64,000 nucleotides of DNA from Acinetobacter proteolyticus (GCF_000367945.1 NZ_KB849179.1:726446-790445); one strand, 5' to 3'; counted from the first letter of the stretch, positions 1 to 10,136 are shown. A program made the numbers and translations. Notes: generated by a model from the letters alone, not told the origin.

Positions 1-10
1 AGATTGAGTC

Positions 11-616
11 ATGCCTTGCTATAGCATTGATGGGGTGATTCCTGTGGTTCACCCCAGTGCATTTGTCCATCCTACGGCAGTTTTAATTGGTGATGTGATT
101 ATTGAAGCTGGGGTTTATATTGGTCCTTTTGCTTCATTGCGCGCGGACTTTGGTCGTATTCATATCCAAGCAAATGCCAATGTACAGGACAGTTGTACCA
201 TTCATGGCTTTCCGCAAAGTATCACCTTGATTGAAGAAATGGGACATATTGGTCATGCTGCGATTTTGCATGGTTGCCGTATTGGTAAAAATGTCTTGAT
301 TGGTATGAATAGTGTGATTCTGGATTATGCTGAGATTGGCGAAAATAGCATGATTGGTGCAAATAGTTTAGTCAAAACCAAAGATGTGATTCCTGCCAAT
401 GTACTGGCAATCGGAAGCCCTGCAAAAGTTGTGCGAGATTTAACAGAACAAGAACGCGCTTGGAAAATTAATGGGACCCAAGAATATATCCAATTAGCAC
501 AGCGTTGTTTAAACAGCATGACAGAAGTCCTGCCTTTAGTGGAAAATTCACCTGAACGTAAGACCTATCAAGATTTTCAGTCAGATCATCAGATTAAACC
601 AACAAGCGTATCATAA
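11..616 (+). CDS. paaY: PaaY-like hexapeptide-repeat protein (phenylacetate pathway thioesterase/carbonic anhydrase-like)
   Basis: A 201-residue left-handed beta-helix protein. Hexapeptide-type repeats run from about residue 12 to 140, with the gamma-carbonic-anhydrase-like pattern RADFG...I..N.NVQD and three His ligand positions (IHGF, GHIGHAA, LHGC). PaaY proteins of this family are thioesterases that relieve dead-end CoA thioesters in phenylacetyl-CoA degradation, and length and sequence fit. The C-terminal extension after residue 150 is also typical of PaaY. The rest of a paa cluster would lie upstream, outside the window. The start is the first ATG in the window, 10 bases from the edge, so an upstream start cannot be excluded. 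Assignment is by family resemblance; another gamma-CA-like protein is the alternative. Confidence 0.8.
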   Translation: MPCYSIDGVIPVVHPSAFVHPTAVLIGDVIIEAGVYIGPFASLRADFGRIHIQANANVQDSCTIHGFPQSITLIEEMGHIGHAAILHGCRIGKNVLIGMNSVILDYAEIGENSMIGANSLVKTKDVIPANVLAIGSPAKVVRDLTEQERAWKINGTQEYIQLAQRCLNSMTEVLPLVENSPERKTYQDFQSDHQIKPTSVS

Positions 617-703
617 GATCCGTATCTAGTAATTTTCAAAACGATTTTGCTTATCGACTACATTATCGTGTTGTTATTTCATCTCTAAAGCAACCCATGT
701 ATT

Positions 704-2527
704 ATGGTGAATGACTCTTTTATTTTGGATATGCTCATGGATGGTTTATCTAAATTTTCTTGGGAAAATATCAAGCATCATTTTTATAATACTGGAGAGT
801 TTCCCCACATTCTGGAAGAACATACTCCCATTGTGCAAGCATGGGAACAATCTCGGCAAGCGGGTTTGAGCCCTGATTTCAAATTAACGGCCTTAAAAGA
901 GTTTCCTTTAGAAAGTTTGTCATTCGAAGATGAATGGTTGGCTCGACTTGCAGAACCAGTATTAAGTGACATATGGCGTTTGTTTGGTCAGCAGGATGTA
1001 AGCGTCTTTCTGATCAATTCAAATTCCAAGATTATTGCAGAGAAGCACAACCCAAATTTAGATCACCAATATCATTTTTTACAAATAGGACGTGTTATTG
1101 ATCCGTCCGTTTTTGGAGCAATTGCGCCGACCTGTAGTGTAATGTCGAAACAACCAATGATCATGACGGGTCATCAGCATTATTTGAATGAATTCTCTGG
1201 CTTTTCCTGTGCTTCTGTCCCCGTATTTAATGGAATGGGTGATGTAATTGGGGCATTTGACATCACATCGAGACAAGGACTATTGGCAAGTAACTGGCTC
1301 AGACATTTGTTATATCAGAGTTATATATTAGAAAATAAAACCATATTCTCTACACTTCAACCAAATCATCGCTTATTACATTTTCAGCATTCTCAGGATT
1401 TACTTGATAATGCCTACACAGGATTAATTGTGTTAGATGAGCAGGACCAAATTATAAAAGCCAATCAGATGGCACTGAAATTACTGAATTGTTCTATTGA
1501 ATTTTTGCGGTATAAGAATATTTCTGAATTTTTGAGCTGTAGTCATCTATCTTCAAATCATGCAAAAGATTTTTTTCTGATTCAAAGTATCGACCATGCA
1601 TTTTTTTATGCCAAGTTAAAAACTTTTGTTATTCCTTCGTGTAACAACATCCCAAAGGTTAATACAAAATTAGATCAAGCGTTGAAAGCCTTACAAGCCG
1701 AGATACCTGTTCTCATTACAGGTGAAACTGGAACTGGAAAAGATCATTTTGCTCAGCAATTACATAAAAAATTAAATGCTAATCTACCTTTTATTTCAAT
1801 TAACTGTGGTGCAATTCCAGAGCATTTACTGGAAGCAGAATTATTTGGTTATGAAGGTGGGGCATTTACTGGAGCTAAAAAACAGGGTGAAAAAGGACTG
1901 ATCGAATTGGCTGATCAAGGAATTTTATTCTTGGATGAAATTGGCGATCTCCCTTTACATTTACAAGTCAAAATACTCAGAGTATTACAAGATCAACAAT
2001 TTTATCGGGTTGGTGGACGTAGACCAATTCGTTCTGCGTTTAAATTATTATGTGCAACTCACCAAGATTTAACTGGAAAGATAGAACAGCAGGCGTTTCG
2101 TAGCGATCTGTATTACCGTATTCGAGGTTTTGAGGTTCATCTGGAACCGTTACGTTCTAGGACTGATCGACACAGCATATTTCACTCGATACTTCATCAG
2201 TTTGGGATATTCAACTGGTCATCTCAGGTTGAACAACAATTTAATACGTATGCATGGCCAGGTAATATTCGTGAATTGATGCATGTCGTAAAGCTTGCAG
2301 CAGTATTCAACGAAACTGAAATCTTGGATAAGCTACCATTACCAGATCTCGATGTGCTTACATCTCAGGCAAGTGAACGAAGTACATTTTCTGCTAACAT
2401 TGATCTAAATATCCTAACTAAACAGTTGATTATGCAGGTTTTGAATGAAGAAAAAGGTAATATTGCCAAAACAGCTAAACGCTTAAAAATATCAAGAACT
2501 ACAGTTTATAAATATCTGGATAGTTAA
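704..2527 (+). CDS. areR: Sigma-54-dependent activator, AreR/AcoR type
   Basis: A 607-residue bacterial enhancer-binding protein. The N-terminal 300 or so residues form a GAF/PAS-like sensory region. The AAA+ domain follows at about residues 320-545, with Walker A (GETGTGKD), the sigma-54-contacting GAFTGA loop near residue 388 and Walker B (GILFLDEIGD). A Fis-type helix-turn-helix closes the protein (NIAKTAKRLKISRTTVYKYL). The GAFTGA loop means it should open sigma-54 promoters. A -24/-12 promoter and two dyads lie just downstream, ahead of a channel/areC/areB operon, so it is most likely the activator of benzyl alcohol/benzaldehyde catabolism, as AreR is in Acinetobacter baylyi. The effector is inferred from context, not read from sequence. 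Confidence 0.85.
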   Translation: MVNDSFILDMLMDGLSKFSWENIKHHFYNTGEFPHILEEHTPIVQAWEQSRQAGLSPDFKLTALKEFPLESLSFEDEWLARLAEPVLSDIWRLFGQQDVSVFLINSNSKIIAEKHNPNLDHQYHFLQIGRVIDPSVFGAIAPTCSVMSKQPMIMTGHQHYLNEFSGFSCASVPVFNGMGDVIGAFDITSRQGLLASNWLRHLLYQSYILENKTIFSTLQPNHRLLHFQHSQDLLDNAYTGLIVLDEQDQIIKANQMALKLLNCSIEFLRYKNISEFLSCSHLSSNHAKDFFLIQSIDHAFFYAKLKTFVIPSCNNIPKVNTKLDQALKALQAEIPVLITGETGTGKDHFAQQLHKKLNANLPFISINCGAIPEHLLEAELFGYEGGAFTGAKKQGEKGLIELADQGILFLDEIGDLPLHLQVKILRVLQDQQFYRVGGRRPIRSAFKLLCATHQDLTGKIEQQAFRSDLYYRIRGFEVHLEPLRSRTDRHSIFHSILHQFGIFNWSSQVEQQFNTYAWPGNIRELMHVVKLAAVFNETEILDKLPLPDLDVLTSQASERSTFSANIDLNILTKQLIMQVLNEEKGNIAKTAKRLKISRTTVYKYLDS

Positions 2528-2551
2528 TTTTTCTATTCTTTTGGTCAAAAA

Positions 2552-2587
2552 AGCGGTTGTCCATAATCTGGACAGCCGCTTTTTTTA
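2552..2587 (+). terminator. Rho-independent terminator of areR
   Basis: A 12-bp stem (2552-2563 with 2569-2580, one G-T wobble, 5-base loop) followed by seven Ts. It begins 24 bases after the areR stop. The upper stem is the first AreR-type dyad, so terminator and binding site share the same bases. Confidence 0.8.
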
Positions 2588-2606
2588 TATGTCCAGATTA
2601 TGGACA
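2558..2606 (+). promoter_or_regulatory. Two tandem AreR-type enhancer dyads (UAS)
   Basis: TGTCCA-N5-TGGACA occurs at 2558-2574 and again at 2590-2606. The second copy is the exact reverse complement of the first over 17 bases. The dyad centres are 32 bp apart, about three helical turns, so both sites lie on the same DNA face. They sit about 86 and 118 bp upstream of the expected start of the sigma-54 promoter at 2658-2674. This is the usual arrangement for enhancer sites of sigma-54 activators; binding by the adjacent areR product is inferred. Confidence 0.7.
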
Positions 2607-2657
2607 TCTTTTCTCATCTATAAATCTCAATCTCATGATTCTATTGATTTATTTTTT

Positions 2658-2674
2658 TGGCATGTTTGCTGCAA
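2658..2674 (+). promoter_or_regulatory. Sigma-54 (-24/-12) promoter of the are operon
   Basis: TGGCATGTTTGCTGC matches the sigma-54 consensus TGGCAC-N5-TTGC closely. The invariant GG (2659-2660) and GC (2671-2672) are separated by exactly 10 bases. The start site is expected near 2684, giving a leader of about 110 bases before the channel gene. Confidence 0.75.
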
Positions 2675-2794
2675 TTCTGTTGTAGCTAGTTTGGAGACTT
2701 GCATATTTCACCAACTCGCATAGGACAGCTAGATTCATCAATTTTGAATTGTTGACGTGGCTTAAAAGGACAATGAAAAGATAAGGATCACTTT

Positions 2795-3676
2795 ATGAAT
2801 TACATGAGAAAAAATACAGTCATTTTATTATTCAGCGGTTTTTTAATTCATCATGCTTATGCAGTAGATGTCAATGTTGGAGATTATACCGCTTTGCCTA
2901 AGGGTAGTAATGTCGGAGTTTTTTATTACCAACACGGTGAAATGGATGGATATTATCAAGATGGAAACAAGACTAAAGCAAAGTCAAGATCAGATATTGG
3001 GATTGCACGATTTATTCATTACACCGATATTGCAGGTATGCGTGCAACACCACAAATTATCATTCCAGTTGGATCAGTGAGAAATACCCATATTGCTGGA
3101 CATGATTTAAATGATGCATCTGGTTTTGCTGATCCAATTATTGCTTCAGCATTCTGGCTGATCAATCAACCAGAAAAAGGTTTATCTGGGCGTTATCTTG
3201 CATTAACACCATTTATTTATTTACCAATTGGTAAATATAATAAATATGATGCTGTTAATCTGGGAGAAAACCGATTTAAATTTGATCTGCAAATGGCTTG
3301 GGTACAGCCTATCTATAACAAGCTTGCATTTGAGTTCTATCAGGATGCAATCTGGTATGGTGACAACGACGAAGCGGGTAATGGTAACCAGACACTGGAA
3401 CAAGATACGAGTTATCAAACTCAGGTTAATCTCCGCTATGACCTTAATCAGCTGCAAAGAGTGGCATTTGGTTATGCTGCAAACTATGGGGGAAATCAGT
3501 CTTTAGATGGTATTAATCTTCATCAAGATATGAAAAAGCAACAGCTACGTCTGGAATATCAGCAGATGATTAACCCGAAAACGCAGATTAGTGCTCAAGT
3601 CATTTCTGATACACAAGTAGAAAGTGGGTTTAAAAAAGATTTAGGCTTAAATCTAAGACTTTTCTACATTTTTTAA
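2795..3676 (+). CDS. Outer-membrane channel, phenol-degradation MetA-like family
   Basis: A 293-residue protein with a signal peptide (cleavage probably after HHAYA, about residue 23) and repeated amphipathic beta-strands ending in an aromatic C-terminus (RLFYIF), typical of outer-membrane beta-barrels. It resembles the MetA-pathway/SphA family found in aromatic degradation operons, where such proteins are thought to admit hydrophobic substrates. The AAGGA ribosome binding site at 2783-2787 fits the ATG at 2795. It is the first gene after the sigma-54 promoter and 95 bases ahead of areC, so it is probably co-transcribed and serves uptake of benzyl compounds. The substrate is inferred from context. 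Confidence 0.75.
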   Translation: MNYMRKNTVILLFSGFLIHHAYAVDVNVGDYTALPKGSNVGVFYYQHGEMDGYYQDGNKTKAKSRSDIGIARFIHYTDIAGMRATPQIIIPVGSVRNTHIAGHDLNDASGFADPIIASAFWLINQPEKGLSGRYLALTPFIYLPIGKYNKYDAVNLGENRFKFDLQMAWVQPIYNKLAFEFYQDAIWYGDNDEAGNGNQTLEQDTSYQTQVNLRYDLNQLQRVAFGYAANYGGNQSLDGINLHQDMKKQQLRLEYQQMINPKTQISAQVISDTQVESGFKKDLGLNLRLFYIF

Positions 3677-3771
3677 TCAGAAATAATGGTAAGAAATTGT
3701 AGGTGTGATTTTAGGCTGTCAATTAGCTCAAAAATAAATGTACTTATTTAAGTAAACACAACGAGGTTCAT

Positions 3772-5226
3772 ATGTCTATTTTAACAAAAGAAATTTGGGA
3801 TCAAAAATTATTTCGTGGTACATGGCAATCCGCCGAAAACGTTTATCAAGTGGTTGAAGTTGCGACTGGTGAGTCCTTAGGGCAGATTGGATATGCAGAT
3901 ACATCCGATGTGGTCGATGCAGCTCAGCAAGCCAAGATTGCACAAAAGCAATGGTGGGTGCTCAGTTATCAAGAACGTCAGGTGGTTTTTGAGCGCGCAG
4001 TTCAGATCCTAACGGAGCATCAGGCTGAAATTATCGAGTGGCTGGTCAAAGAAAGTGGTTCACTACCGTTAAAAGCTGGTTTTGAAGTGAACATTGCTAT
4101 TCAAGTGCTCAAACATTGTACTGCATTACCCGCAGCTGATCAGGGCATATTATTGCCAACAGCCGCAGGTAAATTGAGTTTGGCTAAGCGAGTGCCTTTA
4201 GGTGTGGTCGGTGTGATTTCACCCTTTAATTTTCCGTTGTATCTTGCGCTACGTGCGGTTGCGCCAGCCTTAGCGCTTGGAAATGCGGTGGTCTTGAAGC
4301 CTGATGAACGCACGGCAGTCTGTAGCGGTTATGCAATTGCCCGTATTTTTGAATTGGCGGGTTTACCACAAGGACTGCTACATGTATTGCCTGGTGGTGC
4401 TGAAGTGGGTGAAGCACTGACCTTGGATAAAAATATTGCCAGTATTCAATTTACCGGTTCAACACATGTAGGTCGTATTGTGGGTGCAAATGCGGCTAAA
4501 ACACTGAAAAAAGTATCGCTTGAGTTAGGCGGTAAAAACTCGCTGATTATTCTGGACGATGCTGATATTGAGCTTGCGGCAGAGAATATCGCGTGGGGTG
4601 CTTTTTTGCATTCAGGTCAAATCTGTATGACGTCTGGAAAAATCTTGATTCAGGAAAAGATCTATCCGCAAGTCAAACAACGTGTGATTGAAAAGGTCAA
4701 AAAATTTGTGGTGGGAAATCCTTTGAATGCGGATGTCACGATTGGCCCCTTGATTAATGCCAAGCAATCGCAACGGGTTGAGCAGTTGGTCAATGATGCA
4801 ATTGCGCATGGCGCTAAACTGGAAATTGGTGGACAGGCCAATGGTGTTTTCTTTGAACCAACGGTCTTAGCTGATGTCAAACAGGACAATTCAATTTTTG
4901 CTGAGGAAATTTTTGGTCCTGTTGCCGTACTGATTCCTTTTAGCACGGATGAACAGGCCATTGAACTTGCAAATGATGGTGACTATGGACTTTCAGCGGG
5001 CATTATTACCGCCAGTGTTGGGCGCGGCATGCAGCTTGGTCAGCAACTGAATGTAGGTTTATTGCATATCAATGATCAAACCGTGAATGATGAAACGGTG
5101 AATCCTTTTGGTGGCTTTGGTGCATCAGGCAATGGCACACGGATTGGTGGACCTGCAAATGCGGATGAGTTTACCCAATGGCAATGGCTGACCATTCAAA
5201 CGCAAGCGCCACATTATCCATTTTAA
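3772..5226 (+). CDS. areC: Benzaldehyde dehydrogenase, ALDH family
   Basis: A 484-residue NAD(P)-dependent aldehyde dehydrogenase. It carries the N-terminal nucleotide-binding fold, the general-base glutamate in LELGGKNS (about residue 250) and the catalytic cysteine in SGQICMTSG (about residue 284). The C-terminal NPFGGFGASGNG segment is typical of the XylC/AreC benzaldehyde/vanillin dehydrogenase group. It should oxidise benzaldehyde to benzoate. It is followed after 32 bases by the alcohol dehydrogenase that makes its substrate. Substrate assignment rests on family and neighbours; related aromatic aldehydes are possible. Confidence 0.82.
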   Translation: MSILTKEIWDQKLFRGTWQSAENVYQVVEVATGESLGQIGYADTSDVVDAAQQAKIAQKQWWVLSYQERQVVFERAVQILTEHQAEIIEWLVKESGSLPLKAGFEVNIAIQVLKHCTALPAADQGILLPTAAGKLSLAKRVPLGVVGVISPFNFPLYLALRAVAPALALGNAVVLKPDERTAVCSGYAIARIFELAGLPQGLLHVLPGGAEVGEALTLDKNIASIQFTGSTHVGRIVGANAAKTLKKVSLELGGKNSLIILDDADIELAAENIAWGAFLHSGQICMTSGKILIQEKIYPQVKQRVIEKVKKFVVGNPLNADVTIGPLINAKQSQRVEQLVNDAIAHGAKLEIGGQANGVFFEPTVLADVKQDNSIFAEEIFGPVAVLIPFSTDEQAIELANDGDYGLSAGIITASVGRGMQLGQQLNVGLLHINDQTVNDETVNPFGGFGASGNGTRIGGPANADEFTQWQWLTIQTQAPHYPF

Positions 5227-5258
5227 TTTGTATTAATGATTAGGGACGGGAAGTCATA

Positions 5259-6383
5259 ATGGAAAATACAACGGTTTATAAAGAAATTATTGCGGCAGTG
5301 ACAGAGTCTAAGGGTGCAGATTTTGAACTACAGCCATTGCAAATCCGACAGCCTAAGAATGATGAGGTGTTGGTTAAAATCATTGCGACAGGCATGTGTC
5401 ATACCGATTTAATAGTACGTGATCAATATTATCCTGTGCCATTACCTGCAGTACTGGGGCACGAAGGTTCTGGGATTATTGAAGCGATTGGTCCAAATGT
5501 AACAGATTTGCAAATAGGAGATCATGTCGTACTCAGTTATGGTTATTGTGGCAAATGCACGCAATGTAATACTGGAAATCCAGCCTATTGTGCTGAGTTT
5601 TTCAGCCGAAACTTTGGTGGTGCTGATATACAAGGAAATAATGCAATTTGCACACATGATCATCAGATTGTACATGATCATTTTTTTTCGCAGTCGTCTT
5701 TCGCGACCTATGCATTGAGCCGAGAAAATAATGCAATTAAAGTCTCTAAAGACGCGCCAATTGAGTTATTGGGTCCTTTAGGATGTGGGATACAGACAGG
5801 TGCGGGTGCAGTGATGAATGCGCTTAAGGTAAGCCCAGCTAGTTGCTTTATCACATGGGGTGCAGGCGCCGTTGGTCTAAGTGCATTATTGGCTGCAAAA
5901 ATCTGTGGAGCTTCGACTATTATTGCTGTGGATGTTGTGGACTCACGTTTACGCTTGGCCTCAGAATTAGGCGCAACCCATGTAATTAATAGCAAAATTC
6001 AAGATCCAGTTGCTGTAATCCAAGAGATTACCCAAGGCGGGGCAAATTTTGCGCTAGAATCTACGGGTCGTCCTGAGATATTGAAACTTGGGATTGATGC
6101 ATTAGGGATTTTAGGCAAAATTGCGGTTGTTGGGGCACCACCATTGGGAACCTTAGCTCAATTTGATGTGAATGATTTGCTACTGGGAGGAAAAACAATT
6201 CTGGGTGTGGTCGAAGGAAGTGGTGCACCGAAGAAATTTATTCCTGAATTAGTTGAGTTATTCTTACAGGGCAAATTTCCTTTTGATAAATTGGTAAAGT
6301 TCTATACTTTTGAAGAGATGAACCAAGCGGCAAGTGATAGCCATGCGGGTATAACACTGAAGCCAATTATCAAAATTGCATAA
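5259..6383 (+). CDS. areB: Aryl/benzyl alcohol dehydrogenase (zinc MDR family)
   Basis: A 374-residue medium-chain zinc alcohol dehydrogenase. Catalytic-zinc ligands lie in GMCHTD (about residue 47) and GHEGSG; the structural-zinc cluster GYCGKCTQCNTGNPAYC holds four cysteines near residues 98-112. The NAD-binding segment is WGAGAVGLSALLAAK. This matches XylB/AreB-type enzymes that oxidise benzyl alcohols to benzaldehydes. It sits 32 bases after areC, with a GGACGGGAAG ribosome binding region upstream. The esterase gene areA, which accompanies areB and areC in A. baylyi, is absent here. Confidence 0.83.
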   Translation: MENTTVYKEIIAAVTESKGADFELQPLQIRQPKNDEVLVKIIATGMCHTDLIVRDQYYPVPLPAVLGHEGSGIIEAIGPNVTDLQIGDHVVLSYGYCGKCTQCNTGNPAYCAEFFSRNFGGADIQGNNAICTHDHQIVHDHFFSQSSFATYALSRENNAIKVSKDAPIELLGPLGCGIQTGAGAVMNALKVSPASCFITWGAGAVGLSALLAAKICGASTIIAVDVVDSRLRLASELGATHVINSKIQDPVAVIQEITQGGANFALESTGRPEILKLGIDALGILGKIAVVGAPPLGTLAQFDVNDLLLGGKTILGVVEGSGAPKKFIPELVELFLQGKFPFDKLVKFYTFEEMNQAASDSHAGITLKPIIKIA

Positions 6384-6439
6384 TTTAAAGTGTTGTCATC
6401 GTGATAAAAAGTATGTTATTCGATTTTAATTATTACATT

Positions 6440-6461
6440 TGCCTCTGAAGGTTCAGGGGCA
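6440..6461. terminator. Possible bidirectional terminator between areB and pobR
   Basis: An 8-bp stem (6440-6447 with 6454-6461, one G-T pair, loop AAGGTT) in an AT-rich flank between convergent areB and pobR. There is no strong T run on either strand, so the call is tentative. Confidence 0.4.
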
Positions 6462-6516
6462 ATTTGAAAATAATAAAAAATGATTCAGTGCTTTTAGCAT
6501 TTAAAGTGCCATATTT

Positions 6517-7332
6517 TTAAATCACATTACGCAGTTCATTGGCAGTGTTGCGTAGTAGCGGTAAAATTTGTTGCACTAAATAATCCTCTTGTACGCGATT
6601 GGTCTGTGACATGCAGTTTAGAGCGGCAATCGCTTTTCCTTGGGCATTGATCACAGGTACGGCAATTGCGATGACACCGAGTTCATGTTCTTCTTTAGAA
6701 AGACAATAATCTGCTTGTGAAATATCTTTCAGCACCTCAAAAAAATTGCTTTTATCCGTTATTGTAAAAGGGGTTAAACGTCTTAAACCGAACCTTTTCA
6801 CCCAGTCGTGTTGAGCTGTCTCTGATTGGGCAGCCAATAAGACTTTACCTGTTGAAGTTGCGTGTGCAGGTAGGCGATTGCCTAAATGCATGCCATAAGG
6901 GTTCACCCTGAGATGATCTTGTTGAGGCAGATAACTACGGGCTATCGGTACCACCTCGTTATCATCTAAGACCACCAAGGAAAAGGTTAATGAGGTTTGT
7001 GCAGATAAAAGATTAAGGAAGGATTGGGCAATTTTAGGTAGATGTGCTGAACTTAAATAAGAACTTGAGAAACGTAACACACGATGAGTCAGCCAATAAT
7101 AATGTTCATCTGTGTCTAAATAGCCTAAGTATTTTAAGGTTTTAAGATAACGCCGTGCTGCTGTTCGGCTAATTCCAGTCCGTTCAGCCACTTGAGTAAC
7201 ATTTAAACGTTGTCGATCAACCCCAAAAGCCTCCAGTAAAGTCAAACCCTTTGCTAAACCTGCAATATAATCTTCCTGACGAATCTGTTCATGTGAACTG
7301 GGGTGCTCTAACACAGCATCAACCTTAACCAT
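6517..7332 (-). CDS. pobR: IclR-family activator of p-hydroxybenzoate hydroxylase
   Basis: A 271-residue regulator with an N-terminal winged helix (VTQVAERTGISRTAARRYLKTL) and a C-terminal IclR effector domain containing HATSTGKVLLAA and the EEHELGVIAIAVPV segment. It is divergent from pobA, and family resemblance to Acinetobacter PobR is very strong. PobR binds 4-hydroxybenzoate and activates pobA. An in-frame GTG/ATG-like start further upstream (7377) would give 286 residues but would place coding sequence across the operator dyad. The ATG at 7332 gives the length I recall for PobR and is preferred. Confidence 0.9.
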   Translation of the reverse strand: MVKVDAVLEHPSSHEQIRQEDYIAGLAKGLTLLEAFGVDRQRLNVTQVAERTGISRTAARRYLKTLKYLGYLDTDEHYYWLTHRVLRFSSSYLSSAHLPKIAQSFLNLLSAQTSLTFSLVVLDDNEVVPIARSYLPQQDHLRVNPYGMHLGNRLPAHATSTGKVLLAAQSETAQHDWVKRFGLRRLTPFTITDKSNFFEVLKDISQADYCLSKEEHELGVIAIAVPVINAQGKAIAALNCMSQTNRVQEDYLVQQILPLLRNTANELRNVI

Positions 7333-7358
7333 GTATCCATTCCTGTTATTGAGATGTT

Positions 7359-7377
7359 TTGTCCGATATTCGGACAA
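7359..7377. promoter_or_regulatory. PobR operator candidate
   Basis: A perfect inverted repeat, TTGTCCGA-TAT-TCGGACAA, extended by an outer T/A pair (7358-7378). It lies in the pobR-pobA intergenic region, 27 bases from the preferred pobR start and 94 bases upstream of pobA. PobR of A. baylyi binds an interrupted palindrome in the same interval. The match to that published operator was not checked base by base. Confidence 0.65.
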
Positions 7378-7444
7378 ATGAAATGATAAACGGTTCTTTT
7401 CGACTTGGCTATATCGTGCACAAAACTTAAAAGCAGTAAGTTAA

Positions 7445-8683
<1,239 letters not shown>

Positions 8684-8703
8684 GTCGGTTCTGTAAAGTA
8701 AAT

Positions 8704-8740
8704 AAAAACAGCTGTTCGAAAAAATTGAACAGCTGTTTTT
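8704..8740. terminator. Bidirectional terminator between pobA and the ABC1 kinase gene
   Basis: A 14-bp perfect stem (8704-8717 with 8727-8740) with an A-rich loop. The outer A/T runs supply a U tract on either strand. It serves two convergent genes. Confidence 0.85.
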
Positions 8741-8759
8741 AGATACTCAATTGAGCAAT

Positions 8760-10136
8760 TTATTCAGCAAACTGCGGAATCATTTTACGAACATTGGTCT
8801 TCGCATCAATCACGGTCATAAAGGTATACGCACCAATAAATTTACGGCTAATGAACATAAACTCTTTTGGTGGAACCGAGAAATAGCGTGAAGCCATCGA
8901 TTGACCAGCCTGTTGCATCACACGATTATGCAATTGACTTTTTTTCCAGTCATAGCGATTTTGATTATCCATAATACCGTCTGGCATATCAGGATTGTTA
9001 CTTGGACAGCTAAATGCTTCTGTTGCGATCAGGAAGACATCCGCCATACCAGGTTTAACACTTTCTGGCATGGCATCAAAGAACTCATAACCTGTCATGG
9101 CTTTGACCATGGCATCTTTATCGTGGTCATAACCAGCATGGATCAGATTGCGGGCAACTGTGAGCAAGTTATTGTCGAATTGTCGAATCGCACCGAAGTC
9201 GAGTAAAACAATTTTATCTTTAACATCATCGCCATTACCTAAGCGAACCAAGTAGTTGCCAAAGTTCGGGTCGGTCTGCATTTCACCCCATTCAAATAGC
9301 TCACGCACAGCAATTTCTAGAGAAGCTTCGCCTAATTGGTTGCGACGCTCTTGAGGCAGGGAAAGCATCACTGGACTATTGACAGGTACGCCACGCTCGA
9401 AGGTCATGCATAACACTTTTTCAGAGCAAAATTCCTCAATGATTTCTGGCACCACATAACGCTGATCATCTTTCAAACGTTCAGCAAAACGACGTGTAGT
9501 TGCCGCCTCAATGCCATAATCGACTTCACGATGCATCATCTCACGAACTTCATCGAACCACTGATCAAACTCACGGGTTTGAGGCACCATACGTGTCAGT
9601 TTCAGCATGTTCTTAAACAGATTCATGTCCGAATCAATGGCTTCAGCAACACCAGGATACTGGATTTTAAGTACTAACTCTAAACCATCCGACTTACGCG
9701 TAGCACGATGTACTTGAGCAAGTGATGCTGTTCCAATCGGTTCATGATCAATCGTCAGCTCATCGAGTTTTGAGCCAAGTTGATCTTGTAAGTGTGTTTT
9801 AATTGCAGGCCAAGCCAAGGCAACGGTTTGGTTGTTGAGGGTATTTAACGCCTGTGTGATTTCTTCTGGTAAGAAATGCTCGCCATATAGCGCCATCATT
9901 TGTCCAATCTTAACGATTGAACCTTTTAATTTCCCAATTTCAGAAACTAAATAGTGTGCTTGTTCAGCCATGGCTTTTTTACGTTTCTTCTCTTTTTCTT
10001 CTTCACTAGAAAATAGGGAAGTTGCACTTGCAGTCGCCCAGCGTGTTCCAGCAAGTAGAGAAGCTTTTGCAATAGATAAGCGACGATCCACCGATGAGGT
10101 TTTTAGATTCTTAAGCTTATCGTTCTGATCTGACAT
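8760..10136 (-). CDS. ABC1/UbiB-family atypical kinase
   Basis: A 458-residue protein of the ABC1 (AarF/UbiB/COQ8) family. The hallmark KxGQ motif is present (GSIVKIGQMM, about residue 78). Kinase-like elements follow: ALAQVH-type loop TASLAQVHRA, ion-pair lysine in LVLKIQYPG, catalytic QTDPNFGNYLV and the DFG-like LLDFGAIR. Family members have ATPase activity linked to isoprenoid-lipid/ubiquinone handling. It is not the ubi-operon UbiB, lacking the C-terminal membrane helices of that protein, so the cellular role is undefined. It is a monocistronic-looking gene with its own terminator. Confidence 0.75.
   Translation of the reverse strand: MSDQNDKLKNLKTSSVDRRLSIAKASLLAGTRWATASATSLFSSEEEKEKKRKKAMAEQAHYLVSEIGKLKGSIVKIGQMMALYGEHFLPEEITQALNTLNNQTVALAWPAIKTHLQDQLGSKLDELTIDHEPIGTASLAQVHRATRKSDGLELVLKIQYPGVAEAIDSDMNLFKNMLKLTRMVPQTREFDQWFDEVREMMHREVDYGIEAATTRRFAERLKDDQRYVVPEIIEEFCSEKVLCMTFERGVPVNSPVMLSLPQERRNQLGEASLEIAVRELFEWGEMQTDPNFGNYLVRLGNGDDVKDKIVLLDFGAIRQFDNNLLTVARNLIHAGYDHDKDAMVKAMTGYEFFDAMPESVKPGMADVFLIATEAFSCPSNNPDMPDGIMDNQNRYDWKKSQLHNRVMQQAGQSMASRYFSVPPKEFMFISRKFIGAYTFMTVIDAKTNVRKMIPQFAE

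Noticed and set aside
2541..2723. A 60-codon open frame on the plus strand
   Set aside because: It runs through the areR terminator, enhancer dyads and sigma-54 promoter, and its translation has no protein-like pattern.
7117..7133. Another copy of AAATAGCCTAAG inside pobR
   Set aside because: It encodes conserved PobR residues (the YLGYLD region), so it is a coding coincidence and not part of the repeat pair at 10.3-10.7 kb.
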